64,000 nt of DNA, from assembly GCF_020360975.1 (NCBI RefSeq), contig NW_025408667.1:6076001-6140000 (forward strand), read 5' to 3'. Below the pieces are notes generated by a model. That model saw nothing but the letters and a program-made list of their open reading frames with translations. It was not told the origin of the DNA and did no database searches. Source of the stretch: Hirsutella rhossiliensis. Lineage: Eukaryota > Ascomycota > Sordariomycetes > Hypocreales > Ophiocordycipitaceae. Below are positions 33,133 to 43,810 of this stretch, in pieces (positions within the stretch are counted from its first letter, which is position 1; the number at the start of each line of letters is the position of its first letter). The position numbers and the translations under genes were made by a program.

Positions 33133-33660
33133 GAAGCGTTCACAACTTCACACAGCGGAATTCCGTATCCAAACATCTCCAGGAACTAATTGGTTAGGAA
33201 TAACGACCTAGTGGTAAGGCCATGGAGCCGCACGGAGCAGGGCCTCAGACCTGTATGCGATTTTGGCTAGATTTATTCCCGAAGCACTATTGATGGTGTA
33301 CTGTACTGTAACCTTGTCATGCACGAAGCACCTCACCCCTTCCTCAGGCAGACCTGGCCGCTTGTCAATCCACTGAACTTTGTCAATTACGGGATGGATG
33401 CGCTTCTAACCAATTACATACCGTAGTGACAAGCGCCAATCATCGAGGTGTATGAAGGCGATGTGGTTATAATTTCGGCATTTCAACCCGCTACCTGCCA
33501 CGAATCAAGCATTCACAAATATGGATAATGCTCACCAGCATGACTTGAACGTCTATATAATCATGTCTCACTCAGGGAAAATCCGGCCCTCTCATGTCTT
33601 CTCGCTAATTCAACTCCGTGGCCCTGCTCTCTTTGTCGTTGAAGGTCAACGCACTTCGAC
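33133..33660 (+). promoter_or_regulatory. gene A upstream region with TATA box at 33554-33560
   Basis: No gene is supported here. TATATAA at 33554-33560 lies 107 bp before the ATG of gene A. The paralogue A' has TATATAAA at the same 107-bp distance, so this box is probably the true core promoter. The gypsy right LTR ends about 430 bp upstream of it in the same orientation. Confidence 0.65.
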
Positions 33661-34597
33661 ATGCAGGTCAAGATCACCGCTGATGAGGTCACCGAGACAG
33701 CTGTCATGTTTACCGTGACCACGGTCTTTCTGGTCCCTTACCTATACTGGATGATCAGAGTCAAGCCACAAAAAGCCTCAAGTAGGCGAACTTGGGCGTT
33801 GATCTCTACTGCCTGTCTCTTCTTGGTTACTGGTCTAATATTCGCCGCGTTGTTTGGCAGCGCGAGAAATGCACACCTACCAGACAACCTTGCCTACCCC
33901 TTCTTCATGGCTTGGAAAGGATTGATCTTATTATGCGTTGACATTATCGAGGTAATTGCCCCATTCAGGCATATTTGGTTATTTTACCGGTATACTCATG
34001 AATCATGATTTACAGCTTATTCAAGTCGTCGACATCTTGATATACGTCTTGTTTTCTCGCTCCGTCGAGACTGATCCCTGTATCAAGGCAAGAATTATCA
34101 TTTTTGGACTAATAATGATCTTCCACCTTCCCTTTGTTGGGGTGACCGTCTGGCAACTGAGGCAATCTGGTGTCGAATACTGGTGGGCTGCTCCAATGGT
34201 GTCGCATTTGACCACCGCTATTATGGTTCTAGCGATTTCTAGGAAGATAAAGTGTTCCCGTCATTTTGACCAGCGCTCTAACCAGCCTCAACCAGAACAG
34301 CCGCCTTCAAACCAGGGGTTGCCATGGCTTGGAGCAGTCAGCGGATTGGTATTCCTCGCATCACTTGTACTCCTAGTATGTTCTGCAACTGGTTGGGTGA
34401 GGCACCAGTTCGGAGGTCAGTGTGGACTTTGTCTGGTGATTGTGGCTGTACCAGCAGCACCTCTGGACAGTATGATTAAAGAGCACCGGAGGAAACGGAG
34501 GGAGAGAATGGTGCAGCTGTCGGTAGTGATAAATCCTGGCACTAAACGGTCGACGGAGCACCTGATATCCGAAGGCACTGATTCAAAGCGACGATAA
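33661..34597 (+). CDS. gene A: seven-segment membrane protein, 290 aa
   Basis: Exons 33661-33951 and 34016-34597 are joined across a 64-nt GT-AG intron, giving 290 residues. About seven hydrophobic segments are visible: VMFTVTTVFLVPYLYWMI, ALISTACLFLVTGLIFAALF, LILLCVDIIE plus VVDILIYVLF, IIIFGLIMIFHLPFVGVTVW, WAAPMVSHLTTAIMVLAI, LGAVSGLVFLASLVLLV and GLCLVIVAVPAAPL, ending in a basic tail. This topology fits an integral membrane protein, perhaps of the plasma or an internal membrane, but I do not recognise a receptor or transporter family. A paralogue (A') with the same exon structure lies inverted at 46269-47161. Both copies are open, which suggests purifying selection. Confidence 0.82.
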
Positions 34598-34659
34598 TTT
34601 ACATTACTGTCCACCCTCTCCATACGACTTCCTTCAGCTTGAGCGTCCCCAATTTGGAC

Positions 34660-34667
34660 CACAGGCG
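34660..34667. repeat. hAT target-site duplication (CACAGGCG)
   Basis: The 8-bp sequence CACAGGCG flanks the hAT element on both sides (34660-34667 and 37550-37557), the diagnostic length for hAT transposons. Confidence 0.93.
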
Positions 34668-37549
34668 CAGGGTGGCAAACCACTCAATCCCAGCAACGGT
34701 TGCTCAATATAGTTGAGCAACCGTCAACTCAATCAACTCAATCGAGTGTCTGCTGAATAAGCTTGTCAATTCAATTCATGCTCCCGTTGATTGATGGATT
34801 GATGAGATTGCCGTTGACGGTCAGGGATCCTGTAGGGTAGGTGGCCAAGGCGAAATGTAGGTACGGATTGGGTATATAGCTACCACTAACCTTACAGGTT
34901 ACTCAGGCCCGTTGTAGGTAAGCCTGCTCTCCTCTTCGGGGAACAGGGCCCCCTGTTCCGTTGGAAGAGTCGACGCGCTGCGCGCATCGACGCGCTTCAC
35001 AACAAAGTTCAATCTCTCGCCTCAGTTCCACTTACACTTCTCGATTCTTCCACAACGCCTTGGCTGATCTAAACATTCCTATATGCAATGAGCGAATCTC
35101 CTGAGCCTTCTTCTCCCTTGCCGCCATCAGGCGATTCAGGCGACTCAGGCCCCGTTCCCCATCTCGAGTGGGATGCCTTCCCTGGCATCACTTCCGCGGC
35201 TATACCAAGTCTCAACGCGCCGGCAAGCTCAAATCGTGGATCTGGAGCTTTGGGTTCGACATTGAACATCAAGCTAACGTAGATAATCGCCTCTGGGTCT
35301 GTGAGCGGTGTTTACCGAAGAAATCGCCGAAGGGACCCGTGAGCTTCGCGGCAAAGGGACCCTAAACATTGAGCGCCATCTACATGATGCTCACAATGTT
35401 ATTGACCCATCAGGTAGACGGTTACCGAAGGTTCTACAACCAACAAGCGTTCTATTGCCCAATTCTTCAACCTCGATGCCAATGACCAGAAGGAGCAAGC
35501 ATTCATTAACAAGCTAAAAAACCAATTCGATAAAGATGTCTTCCAATCTCTCTTGCTTGCTTGGATCACCGAGTCGAATGTTGCCTTCCGCGCAGTTGAA
35601 GCCCCTCGATTCCGGCGTCTTCTCGAATACCTCAATCCCTCGATCGCCCTGACTCAAGCCCACATGACACACTCGACTATTCGAACGAAGCTTTTCCAAG
35701 AATACCACCAGTACAAGCATATTGTGATAAAGGAACTGAGGGAGCGCCCCGGGCAGATACACCTTGCGTTTGACGGCTGGAGATCGCCCAATCGCTATGC
35801 GCTTAATGGGATTGCTGCGTTCTATCTCTCTAAGGAAAAGCGGCCAGAAGATCATCCTTGGGCTCCTGAACTCCGAGAGTCTCATACTGGCGAGAATATA
35901 GCGTCGCAGGTGGCGGAAGTGATCGAATCATTCGAGATTCAAGACAAGATCGGGTATTTCACGCTTGACAATGCGAAGAATAACGATACGGCGGTAGCAG
36001 CACTGGGACACGGTTTTTATTTTTTAGGGGAGCAGAGACGGGTCCGCTGCTTTGGGCATATCATCAATCTCGTGGCCAAAGCGCTGCTCTTTGGCAAAGA
36101 TAATGAAGTCTTCAAATCAGAAGAGCGACTCGACCTGGACCTTGCTCGACATGATCTCTGGCGGAAGAGGGGGCCTATTGGCAAGCTCCACAACCTTGTC
36201 CACTGGATTCATCAATCGGATAGGTTAACGTACATGCTTCGGGATCTACAACGCAAGAGGACAGTACGAAGAAACCAGTTGACGTTCTAACGGATAACAT
36301 GACACGATGGTTGTCCCATTATAAGATGATGGATCGAGCCCTTCTACTGCACGACTTTCTTGACGACCTCGTCGCATTGGAACAGTTCGAATATACCCGA
36401 AGCAGGTCAAAGAAGAAAGACATGCCTGCATGCCTCGAGATTCTGACCTGCTGACCGGTAACGACTGGACAGTGATCAGCCACTTTCGGAATATTCTTAA
36501 GCACTTCGAAAATGCCATCAAGGCCCTCGAGGAGATGCCCAGATTCGGGTGCGTAAGGGCGGCAACCTCGTGGCATACGGAACAGCATGGGATATTATCC
36601 AAGCATTCGAATATCTCCTTGAACGATTGGAAGAGGCAAAGGAATTCGCCAAGGATGTGCCTGATTCCGAGCATTTCGCGATAAACGTCGAATTGGGGTG
36701 GAAGAAGTTGGAGAAATACTATATCAAGTTGGTTGAGTGCCCGGTATATTATGCTGCAGTCGCTCTCCATCCCGCCTTGCGACTGCAATGGTTTGAGGAG
36801 GCTTGGGCTCATCGACCTGAATGGGTCCTTGAGGCACGACGGATTGTTCGGGGCATCTGGGAACGCGACTATAAGTCATTAATTCTCAGCGATGACGAGG
36901 CTATTCCGATGGTTAAACGTCGAAAGGTTGACGACTTGAACGAGTTCCAACAGTTCCGACTGAGGCACCGGCTACAAGCTGGTCAGACGGCCACAACCCG
37001 TCGTGGGCCACCTACTGCCGATGAATTCGATCGCTGGACTGTTGATATCGGCGCAGATGACGGAGACATCACGGATCCGTTCCAATACTGGCAACTCAAA
37101 GAGTCAACGTATCCCAGACTTGCTCGAATGGCCTTTGATATGCTATCTATACCGCCAATGTCAGCAGAGTGCGAGAGGGCGTTCTCATTTGCTGGGCTAA
37201 TGGTCACACGACTACGCAGCCGGCTTCAGGCTAACACGATCAATGCAGGCCAGGCAATTCGGTCTTGGCTGAAGGCAGGGCTAATACCCGACTACCAGGG
37301 GATTATTGATGCTTCAGTCGATGACGATGTCTTCCCGAAGAGGTGCCCCACGAAGGACGAGAAGTTGATGGTGTTGAGGACCTTAAGTAGCTTACTAATA
37401 GGTAGGGTAGGGCATCAACTCCATCAATCAACGCAATCAATTCAACGAGGGCTTGGATTGCTCAACTCAACGAGAGGTTCGCTGATGTAAGCCGTCAATC
37501 TACTCAATTTGACTCTTTGGTTGAGTTGATTGAGTGGTTTGCCACCCTG
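34668..37549 (+). mobile_element. hAT DNA transposon with perfect 22-bp TIRs
   Basis: The 2,882-bp element starts CAGGGTGGCAAACCACTCAATC and ends with its exact inverse (37528-37549). It is flanked by the 8-bp duplication CACAGGCG. Subterminal regions on both sides are full of TCAATCAA/TTGATTGA-type repeats, likely transposase-binding sites. It is inserted between genes A and B of the left duplication arm and is absent from the right arm. Confidence 0.95.
35088..37490 (+). pseudogene. hAT transposase, frameshifted
   Basis: The reading starts at the ATG at 35088 (MSESPEPSSPLPP). A shift near 35190 leads to a BED-type zinc finger (RLWVCERCLPKK ... IERHLHDAH). The frame 35553-36290 holds the RNase H-like catalytic part (HLAFDGWRSPNRYALNGIAA, GYFTLDNAKNNDT, RCFGHIINLVAKALLFG). 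The frame 36549-37490 holds the C-terminal hAT dimerisation domain (YPRLARMAFDMLSIPPMSAE, ERAFSFAGLMVTRLRSRL). At least three frame changes separate the parts. The C terminus is encoded within the subterminal repeats. Confidence 0.88.
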
Positions 37550-37557
37550 CACAGGCG

Positions 37558-37828
37558 GATACCGCGCCCAGGTTGATACAGACACTTAAAGTAATCCTTC
37601 TATACTCGGAAGCGGGACGCGAAGGTGCGCAGTAGAGGGCATTCACGACCGATGCCGTCTTGGATCATCGACACACCTCCCAAGCTTCGGTCACGATAGG
37701 CAATTTCCCGACAAATCTCGTATGAGGGCAAGCGAGGATGCAAAGGCCAGCTTCTGGACCAAATGTTTCTTGGGGGAGGAGGCATCTAGGGACCACTACC
37801 ATTCTAAGGGCTGGTAAAGAAATAAAAT
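37558..37828. other. A-B intergenic remainder, homologous to right arm
   Basis: After removal of the hAT element, 340 bp separate the stops of genes A and B. The part next to B (37690-37828) matches the sequence downstream of B' at about 44970-45110 in inverse orientation, for example CCAGCCCTTAGAATGGTAGTGG, showing that the duplication covered the intergenic spacer. Confidence 0.65.
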
Positions 37829-38981
37829 TCAACACTCTTCCATGACCGGTCGCTTGTTCCTCCTGATGTTGTAAATCCGCTGCCGCTTGTGCCCTGGTCC
37901 GGAGGTTTGCCGTCGTCGCTCGGATGTTCGGATCTCGGAGTTTCCGTCATGGTTCCTCTGGTCGCGTTGCCTGGTATTTCGTGACGAGCTCGGCGGAGAA
38001 CACTGGGAAAGCTGAATGGTAACTTTAACAGGCATGCGAACAGGGAAGCCGAATTCCATTTCGACCTGTTGGTCGTGTCCGCTATCGATGGTACCGTTGG
38101 CCTCTACTCGATGGCAAGTATCGGATACCGCGACCTGAAATACAAGTCCAGGAGGACAATTCTCCTTGTCATCGTCGCGAGAGGAAAAGTAACCACTCCC
38201 ATCAAGATTGCTAGGTGCGAACACAGTCTGTGCCTTTACTGTAGGTGACTCTGCAGTCTCGTCTGGCGTATATTTTTTGCGACGGCATGCGTCGTTGTAT
38301 TGACTTTCGGAGTTCCAAACCTCCGAGGTTGGCGAGGCAGGACGTAGAAGCATATCGAGATCACGGAGATGACCAGTTTGTCCAAGGGCAATCGATTCAG
38401 CGGCAAAGGAACTCATATCCCCCTGTATTGTCGAGGGAGATTCAGTTGTCATAGCGGGCAGAAGGGCCTCGAGATCGTTCGGCGTTTGTTGGCTTTCAGA
38501 GAGTTGAAAGAAAAGGAGAAATATGTGAACAAAGACAAAGGAGGGTTGGCGCCTACGCTGCTTCAAATCTAATCGGGCATGGGATGAGCTGCCTTGGTCG
38601 GTACGAGAGCTCCAGCAAATCATCCCGAGAATCCCAAGGTGCAGCTTTGGCCGTCTCATTGCACATATCGTCGGGTGGGATCATGCGTCATCCTCTTCTT
38701 CCGGGCTGTGGTCCGCTGTTGCTTCGCCGATGCCTGCCGGCCACCCCTGAGATGGTGTATGCATCTTTGACCAAGAAATCTTCAGCTTCTGCATCTATAC
38801 GCCGATAAATTCGCCAATTCAGCAGAGTCGTAAGTAGCCAACTTCCTTGTAGGCGCAGGGGGCGAACTGAATCGTGCAGGCTAGTCCGCAGCCTCCCTGA
38901 GCCGGGGTTCAGGAAGAGGACGTGAGGCAGGACTTTGTCCGTTAATTTCTCTTCCCTCGTCTTGACCCAAAGTATGGCCAA
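37829..38981 (-). pseudogene. gene B: paralogue of B', decaying copy
   Basis: The frame 38659-37829 gives the conserved part: LSESQQTPNDLEALLPAM, GQTGHLRDLDMLLRP, SPTSEVWNSESQYND, PPGLVFQVAVSDTCHRVEA, IDSGHDQQVEMEFGFP, and a basic C terminus (HKRQRIYNIRRNKRP). Upstream sequence to 38981 holds the homologue of the first B' exon (IYRRIDAEAEDFLVKDAYTI). Compared with B', the second exon is frameshifted (SNSGPQPGRRG then stop) and both splice signals of the second intron are lost, so the frame reads through the former intron (FVFVHIFLLFF). I infer a degenerating copy. No known domain is recognised; the basic tail suggests a nuclear protein. Confidence 0.65.
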
Positions 38982-38997
38982 CTTACCCCGAAGCAGG

Positions 38998-39020
38998 GCA
39001 ATATATATATATATATATAT
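38998..39020. repeat. (TA)n microsatellite
   Basis: About 11 uninterrupted AT dinucleotides lie just beyond the point where similarity between the two duplication arms fades. Confidence 0.9.
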
Positions 39021-39880
39021 TGGAAGTAACGGGAGGTGACGTAACTTGCAGAGAGGGGGTCATCGCGGCAAGGGGCGGGATGCTCACCTCGAGATTAACA
39101 GCTTCAAGAAGCGTGTCAAGTCGGTGAACAGAGTGCAGGTAGTTTCACGACATAGTGGCCACATTGCGTCTCCAATCTGCAAGGCATGGTCGGGCGCGTC
39201 TCAGAGACGATTCGTAGGAAGGGAAAGTCGGCCTCAGGGTTGTGCCCGGGGAAGCCGGGACGGCTAGAGGGCAGCCTGAGGGGTGGTCTCAACTTGGGCC
39301 AGAGGTGGCGTAGCTACCCGCTCCCTGTGTCGTTGGCTGGAATATTTCACGCCGGGGAGAAGGGGATGTAAGGAGAAAGTTTGCAATGGAGGGGGCGTGG
39401 GAGAGGTGCTAGACGATGACGCTGGATTCTGGCCACTTGGTGCACCTCATATTGCCTTGTTGCTCTAGCCTGTAGCATCGGCGAGATTTATCCTGCACGG
39501 CTGGATGAGAAGATACGTGTAAAGAGGCCGGGGAAGGCGAAATTGACAGGGAAGGATGGCTGCGACGGGAACCAGGTTGCCGTTGTCGGCACAATAACTC
39601 CGGGAGTAAGAATTAGTACCTCAATGAGATATGCGTTACATTTGGGACAATAACTGGGCATAACGGTTGGAGTTGTTGGTTACCTCAATCATCCAGCCAG
39701 CCCTGACCACCCGTCGACGGCGCACAGCAATACAACCGCGGTTCTCTCAATATCTGGAAGTATTGCCTCGCCAGCTCTGTTCTCATCTACTCGCCATCGA
39801 TCACAGGCTTCATTTCCCGCCTCCGTTATTTCCAAATCTCACTTCACTGTGTGCTCTATTTTTGAGCAAAATATGACAAC
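39021..39880. other. spacer without supported gene
   Basis: GC-rich to mixed sequence with only short, motif-free frames. The last 100 bases may contain the promoter of the FTA2-like fragment at 39881. Confidence 0.45.
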
Positions 39881-40252
39881 ATGGTACGACAATGCCGGCG
39901 ACAACAAAACGACGGGAGAAAGGCAAAGCGGACGCGGAGCAAATCTTCTCGAATCAGCGCTCCCGGGAAGACTACAGGCACCTCTCGATGTGCCGATGGT
40001 CTATTCGACGAGGACGTGAACATTCCAGACGGTCTTCCGCCTTGTCATGGCCCGATGTTGCATCTCTCTGCACTCGCCAACGCATCGATCACCTGGAAAG
40101 ATATGCTCGATGACCACTTGGAACCATATTCTGGCTACTCTGAGATCACGGCACACGTTTTCAAGGTTGAGATCGGGTCTCAGCACTACGCTTTGAAGGT
40201 GTTAAGTAGTGGTGAGGAGCCGTGGCAGCTCGAGAGGTTAACTATGCCCTAG
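39881..40252 (+). pseudogene. FTA2/kinase-like N-terminal fragment
   Basis: The 123-residue frame begins with a basic tail (GRKAKRTRSKSSRISAPG) and ends with ITAHVFKVEIGSQHYALKVL, which matches the start of fungal FTA2-like (Sim4 complex subunit) and related kinase-fold proteins, where a VFKVEI strand precedes the ALK lysine. The rest of the kinase fold is missing: the frame stops at 40252 and the following 150 bp only hint at continuation (YDIWYDYPQFY). It is a truncated or frameshifted relic. Confidence 0.55.
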
Positions 40253-40808
40253 TTTATGCCGTACGATATTTGGTATGACTACCCCCAATTTTACACTGCG
40301 GGACTCAGCGCCATGAGGAACTGGAACTACTGCCAGAAACCGCGCAGTCGTCGAAAGGGCTCAACTAGTTCAAAAGTTTATAGTGGCATGTAGCAAATCC
40401 CGCCCAGGTGCAAGGTCGGACGAGTAGTCAAGAGTGACACGAAACGAACACAAGTCTCTGACAACAATTGCTGGCCCGCTGCACATTGATCTGGTGTAAA
40501 GCCTCCATGGTGCTGCAGCCAGTAAGCATTCGGAGTCAAGTGACATCCGCACGGGCGGCACGCATGGTGTGCCTGCCGGCTCCCAAACATGATTAGCATT
40601 CCCGTCGGCCATCTCCCCCTTAAGATACGTGTTGGCTATACTGTTTGCCTCAGACTCCAGCCTTGTGGTGAAAGACCAGGCACTATAAAGTCCAAGCCTG
40701 TCTCCGACTCAGGCTGCCTAGTCCATGTCACCCACGTCAACCCTTCGCCAGTCTTGAAATCTCTTAACTACACCATCTCTCAGCCGTCTCCTGCACTAGT
40801 GCTCATCA
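40253..40808. promoter_or_regulatory. spacer with TATA box at 40684-40690
   Basis: Apart from relic FTA2-like coding sequence in the first 150 bp, no gene is visible. TATAAAG at 40684-40690 lies about 120 bp before the ATG at 40809 and is a likely core promoter for that gene. Confidence 0.5.
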
Positions 40809-41183
40809 ATGGCCGATGAAGCTAGCCCTCGTACTGAGGATGACCGAGCCTTTGACTTGGCCGACTACGCGGAAGGGCTCCTCGTCACTGCCCTTGAATA
40901 CGACTGCAAATTGTCGGGCCAGGGTGAAGGCAGTGAGCCGAGCAGAATCCCTGCATTTCACAACAAACAGCAAGAAGCCTTTGCATCCGGAGTGACACAA
41001 GAGCAGCAGAGGTTGGAATTCCCATATGCAGTAGCGCCATCTATCATGGAGCAACAAAAGCCCGATTGCGGTCGATACTATGTATGTCTAGCATACATTG
41101 GTGAACACGACTTGAGGTCCCATTCAAAAGTGTGCATTACATCACATGGAGCGTCCGGAGCTTCCAAGGCCTAGGCGACGCTG
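40809..41183 (+). CDS. small hypothetical protein
   Basis: From the ATG at 40809 the product starts MADEASPRTEDDRAFDLADY and is acidic at first. Unspliced it runs 121 residues to 41174. A likely 49-51 nt intron from GTATGT near 41081 to AAAAG near 41129 would instead end it as CALHHMERPELPRPRRR at 41183. The upstream TATA box supports a gene. I do not recognise the family; no membrane segment or signal peptide is visible. Confidence 0.45.
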
Positions 41184-41953
41184 AGCAACCAAGTCCGTTT
41201 CCTAGTGTGGTGTGCGAATCGACCCCAACATATGGGAGTAGGGAAACAGATCGTGGCAAAGTAGGTGCAGAGCCAGTCGTACCTCCTCTTCGAGAAGCCA
41301 CAACGCATATAGACTCGGCGAAAGCGATTCGGTTCCATTACGTCGGTTCCCGGTTTCCATGATATCCTATCTCGACGTTGCGGTCTCCTGAGCAAGGGGC
41401 AAGCGACCCCTCATCAATGGCGACTACTGGGAGAAGTGGGCTGGGCGGATGGGAATACAACCTAGGCGTCCCAAGTTTTGTTACCACTTCCGAATCGACC
41501 AACTTCGCAGCTCACGGTCTAAGGTCATGTTTATCCTCACAAAGATCAGTCATTTTGCGACATCGGTCCGCTTTTGACCTGACGACCAGCAAAAGGCAAT
41601 TACGTACGGGGGCCTTGAGTGTGAGATTGCAAATTGGCATCAAGTCGAACCTCCTATCTGCCTCAGTCTCGAAAAGCTGAATCACATGCCGGGATATGAG
41701 ACTGGTAAAAACGATGAGGACATCGAAGCTCGAACGGCAGCAGCATGCTTACAGTGCTATGGTCTAACATGCATCGAGTAGATCTCGAGAACAGTAGAAG
41801 AGTTTCCCTGACCATAATAGCGATCTATCTGTTTTCTCCTCCTCTGAAGTCCCACGATTGGCTCAAGTACCTGAAGAACGCGGTGGAGCTGCAGGTAGGC
41901 AAGTCATTCAGCCATCCTCGACAGCGGTACCAGATGTCGATCTGTCTCGTCAA
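41184..41953. other. spacer without supported gene
   Basis: Several plus-strand stretches look weakly coding (for example LNHMPGYETGKNDEDIEART near 41680-41740), but stops and frame changes prevent a model. This may be the remnant of another kinase-fold gene; I cannot support it. Confidence 0.35.
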
Positions 41954-42715
41954 TCATTTCATTGTTGAACCATCCCTCTGGGACCGGGTACACTCTGGGG
42001 AATCGTAATGTGGTATCGTCGAGTCTGAATATTTTGGTAGAGAACAATGCAAGTTCATTGCGGGATGATCGCCTATGACCGTAGCCTGTGCCGTGGCCAT
42101 GGGCTGGCCGGAACTGTCGAATATCGACGGAGACGGTGGTCCGTCACAAACTCGGTCTTGCCACATGGTACTCGCGTGACTCGACAGGGTTGTCAGTGGG
42201 AATGGGGGATGAACCGCCGAGCCCATGACTGCCACGCCCATGCGATGTTGATAGCCGTACGAGGACGTCGCGAGTTGCGGTGGCTCCCAGACGGACGAAC
42301 TTGTGGTCGACCCGCTGGTGGTGGATGGCTCCCGGCATGATTGTCTCGACGAAGAGACGAAGAAGCCTTGATCTGGACTGACCGGTCGTCGCGGCATCAG
42401 AAGCTGTTCCAGCGACTGGACGGCGACCCCAGGGTCGGCGGCGCGAAAAGTACGGCTTTGGTCGGAATTAAGTGGCACGAAGGTACCCGACTGCAAGAAA
42501 TGGGCGATATGGTTGTCACTAAAGCCGTACGTGTTGAGAAATTCTCGGAGCTGCTTGTTCTCCTTGGCTACTCTTCTCGCGGCCATTTGAATCTTAGCAG
42601 AGGCCTCGCTGCCCTGAAGCTCGTACACTCTGAGTCGCTGTTCGAGCTCCTGGACATACTCTCTCCGTCGGGCGCGCGATCTCCTCTGGTTGTCTCGAAT
42701 TCGGGCTAATCTGTT
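41954..42715 (-). CDS. bZIP transcription factor
   Basis: The frame gives about 250 residues beginning LARIRDNQRRSRARRREYVQ, a basic region with the N-x7-R bZIP signature, followed by a leucine-zipper-like helix (ELEQRLRVYELQGSEASAKI, RVAKENKQLREFL). The C-terminal part is Ser/Pro-rich. This is a typical fungal bZIP arrangement, so it should bind DNA as a dimer in the nucleus. The first exon is unclear: an AG acceptor (AAAAACAG) lies at the 5' edge, and an ATG near 42823 with a GTAAGT donor (MSPPA) looks right, but that splice is one base out of phase. Either a different start is used or the copy is damaged. Confidence 0.75.
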   Translation of the reverse strand, partial: NRLARIRDNQRRSRARRREYVQELEQRLRVYELQGSEASAKIQMAARRVAKENKQLREFLNTYGFSDNHIAHFLQSGTFVPLNSDQSRTFRAADPGVAVQSLEQLLMPRRPVSPDQGFFVSSSRQSCREPSTTSGSTTSSSVWEPPQLATSSYGYQHRMGVAVMGSAVHPPFPLTTLSSHASTMWQDRVCDGPPSPSIFDSSGQPMATAQATVIGDHPAMNLHCSLPKYSDSTIPHYDSPECTRSQRDGSTMK

Positions 42716-43290
42716 TTTCAGATAGAGCAGAGAAAGAGAGAAGGAGTTTCCTGTTAGCAAAGAACGTTCCTGTCTACTGTATCACCCTGGGTTTATGTCA
42801 CTTACTGCGGGTGGTGACATTTAGCTCGCAGGCTTGTCTATAGGCTCTCCTTGGCCAGTAAAGGGGAAGCAAGATTTTTTTTTAAAAATTTTAGAAGAAC
42901 AGTCTCGTAAGTAGAGTATCGGCGCAATGCTGGATATCGTGGAAGAGTGAGGGTTGGCAAAAGCAAGAACGTGGAAATGGACAAAACTTGTCGTAGATCT
43001 CTGGCAAGGGAAGTATTTGGAAAAAGAACAAGCTAGTTACAGCAGCTCCACGCCTTTATGCCCGGCCGCATGCTGGCCCTGGAGTAGCTCTTGCAGTCTT
43101 CTCAGGGTCTTGGACAAAGGACAGTCGGATTTGCACTTTACAGGTCACATTTGCCCCGTGTTGGCGAGAAATGGGACACTCGCCCCTGCGTAAACGTGAT
43201 GAGTCGGTTGATTAGCTGGACCGCATCCGGGGAACCGCTCGCTTTAGAGCCGCTGCTGTTCGCCAACACTTCATAACCGTTATATCCAAC
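42716..43290. other. bZIP upstream region
   Basis: It contains the probable first bZIP exon and intron (42716-42840) and then motif-free sequence up to the solo LTR. No other gene is supported. Confidence 0.45.
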
Positions 43291-43570
43291 TGTCGGCGGA
43301 CCAGGGCTGCCACGTTGGGGAGGGACCTGGAGAAGGGATCCCTGGCCTATGTAGCAGGAACGCATGAAGACTTCCTGAGTAAGGAAAGCTACCCCTTTAT
43401 GCGTGGGCACAGCCAGTAAAGCTCCTTACTCAGGAGGTCCCCATAAGTCCCTAAGACCTCTTGTATAAATAGCCCCTTCAGACTGCCCCTTTAGAGAGAG
43501 AACATGCATCTTGAACCTAGCTGTGTGACCCCCTTATTCCGATGTGTATTGACATAACATTTCACCGACA
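43291..43570. mobile_element. solo LTR 1 (280 bp) with 5-bp target duplication
   Basis: The segment begins TGTCGG, ends CCGACA, and is flanked by CCAAC (43286-43290 and 43571-43575). A TATAAATA box is at 43464-43471, and a perfect 13-bp inverted repeat TCCTGAGTAAGGA/TCCTTACTCAGGA sits at 43373-43385 and 43423-43435. No internal retroelement sequence is present, so it arose by LTR-LTR recombination. It lies about 240 bp upstream of gene B'. Confidence 0.92.
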
Positions 43571-43810
43571 CCAACCAATATTGCGAAACCTTCGTACCTC
43601 GGTAGCCGTGGACGCGGGTCTCACAGAGGCTACCTCCTTCTTCCGAAGCGGATGCCGACGTGGGCAGCCCTTTCCTTGTCACAAGGCTTCCATGCAAGCT
43701 TCGCCACCCCCAATACTTCCAATGCCAGGACGAGGGAAGAGAAATCAACAGGCAGAATCCTGCGTCACGCTCACCCCCTGACTCCCACTGCAGGGTAGCT
43801 GCGGGCCAGT

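Noticed and set aside
33661..34597. Gene A as a classical GPCR or opsin
   Set aside because: Seven hydrophobic segments are visible, but I see no retinal lysine or receptor family motif; kept as unknown membrane protein.
38998..39020. (TA)n tract as a cruciform or centre of a palindrome
   Set aside because: It lies outside the two duplication arms, and its flanks are not inverted copies of each other.
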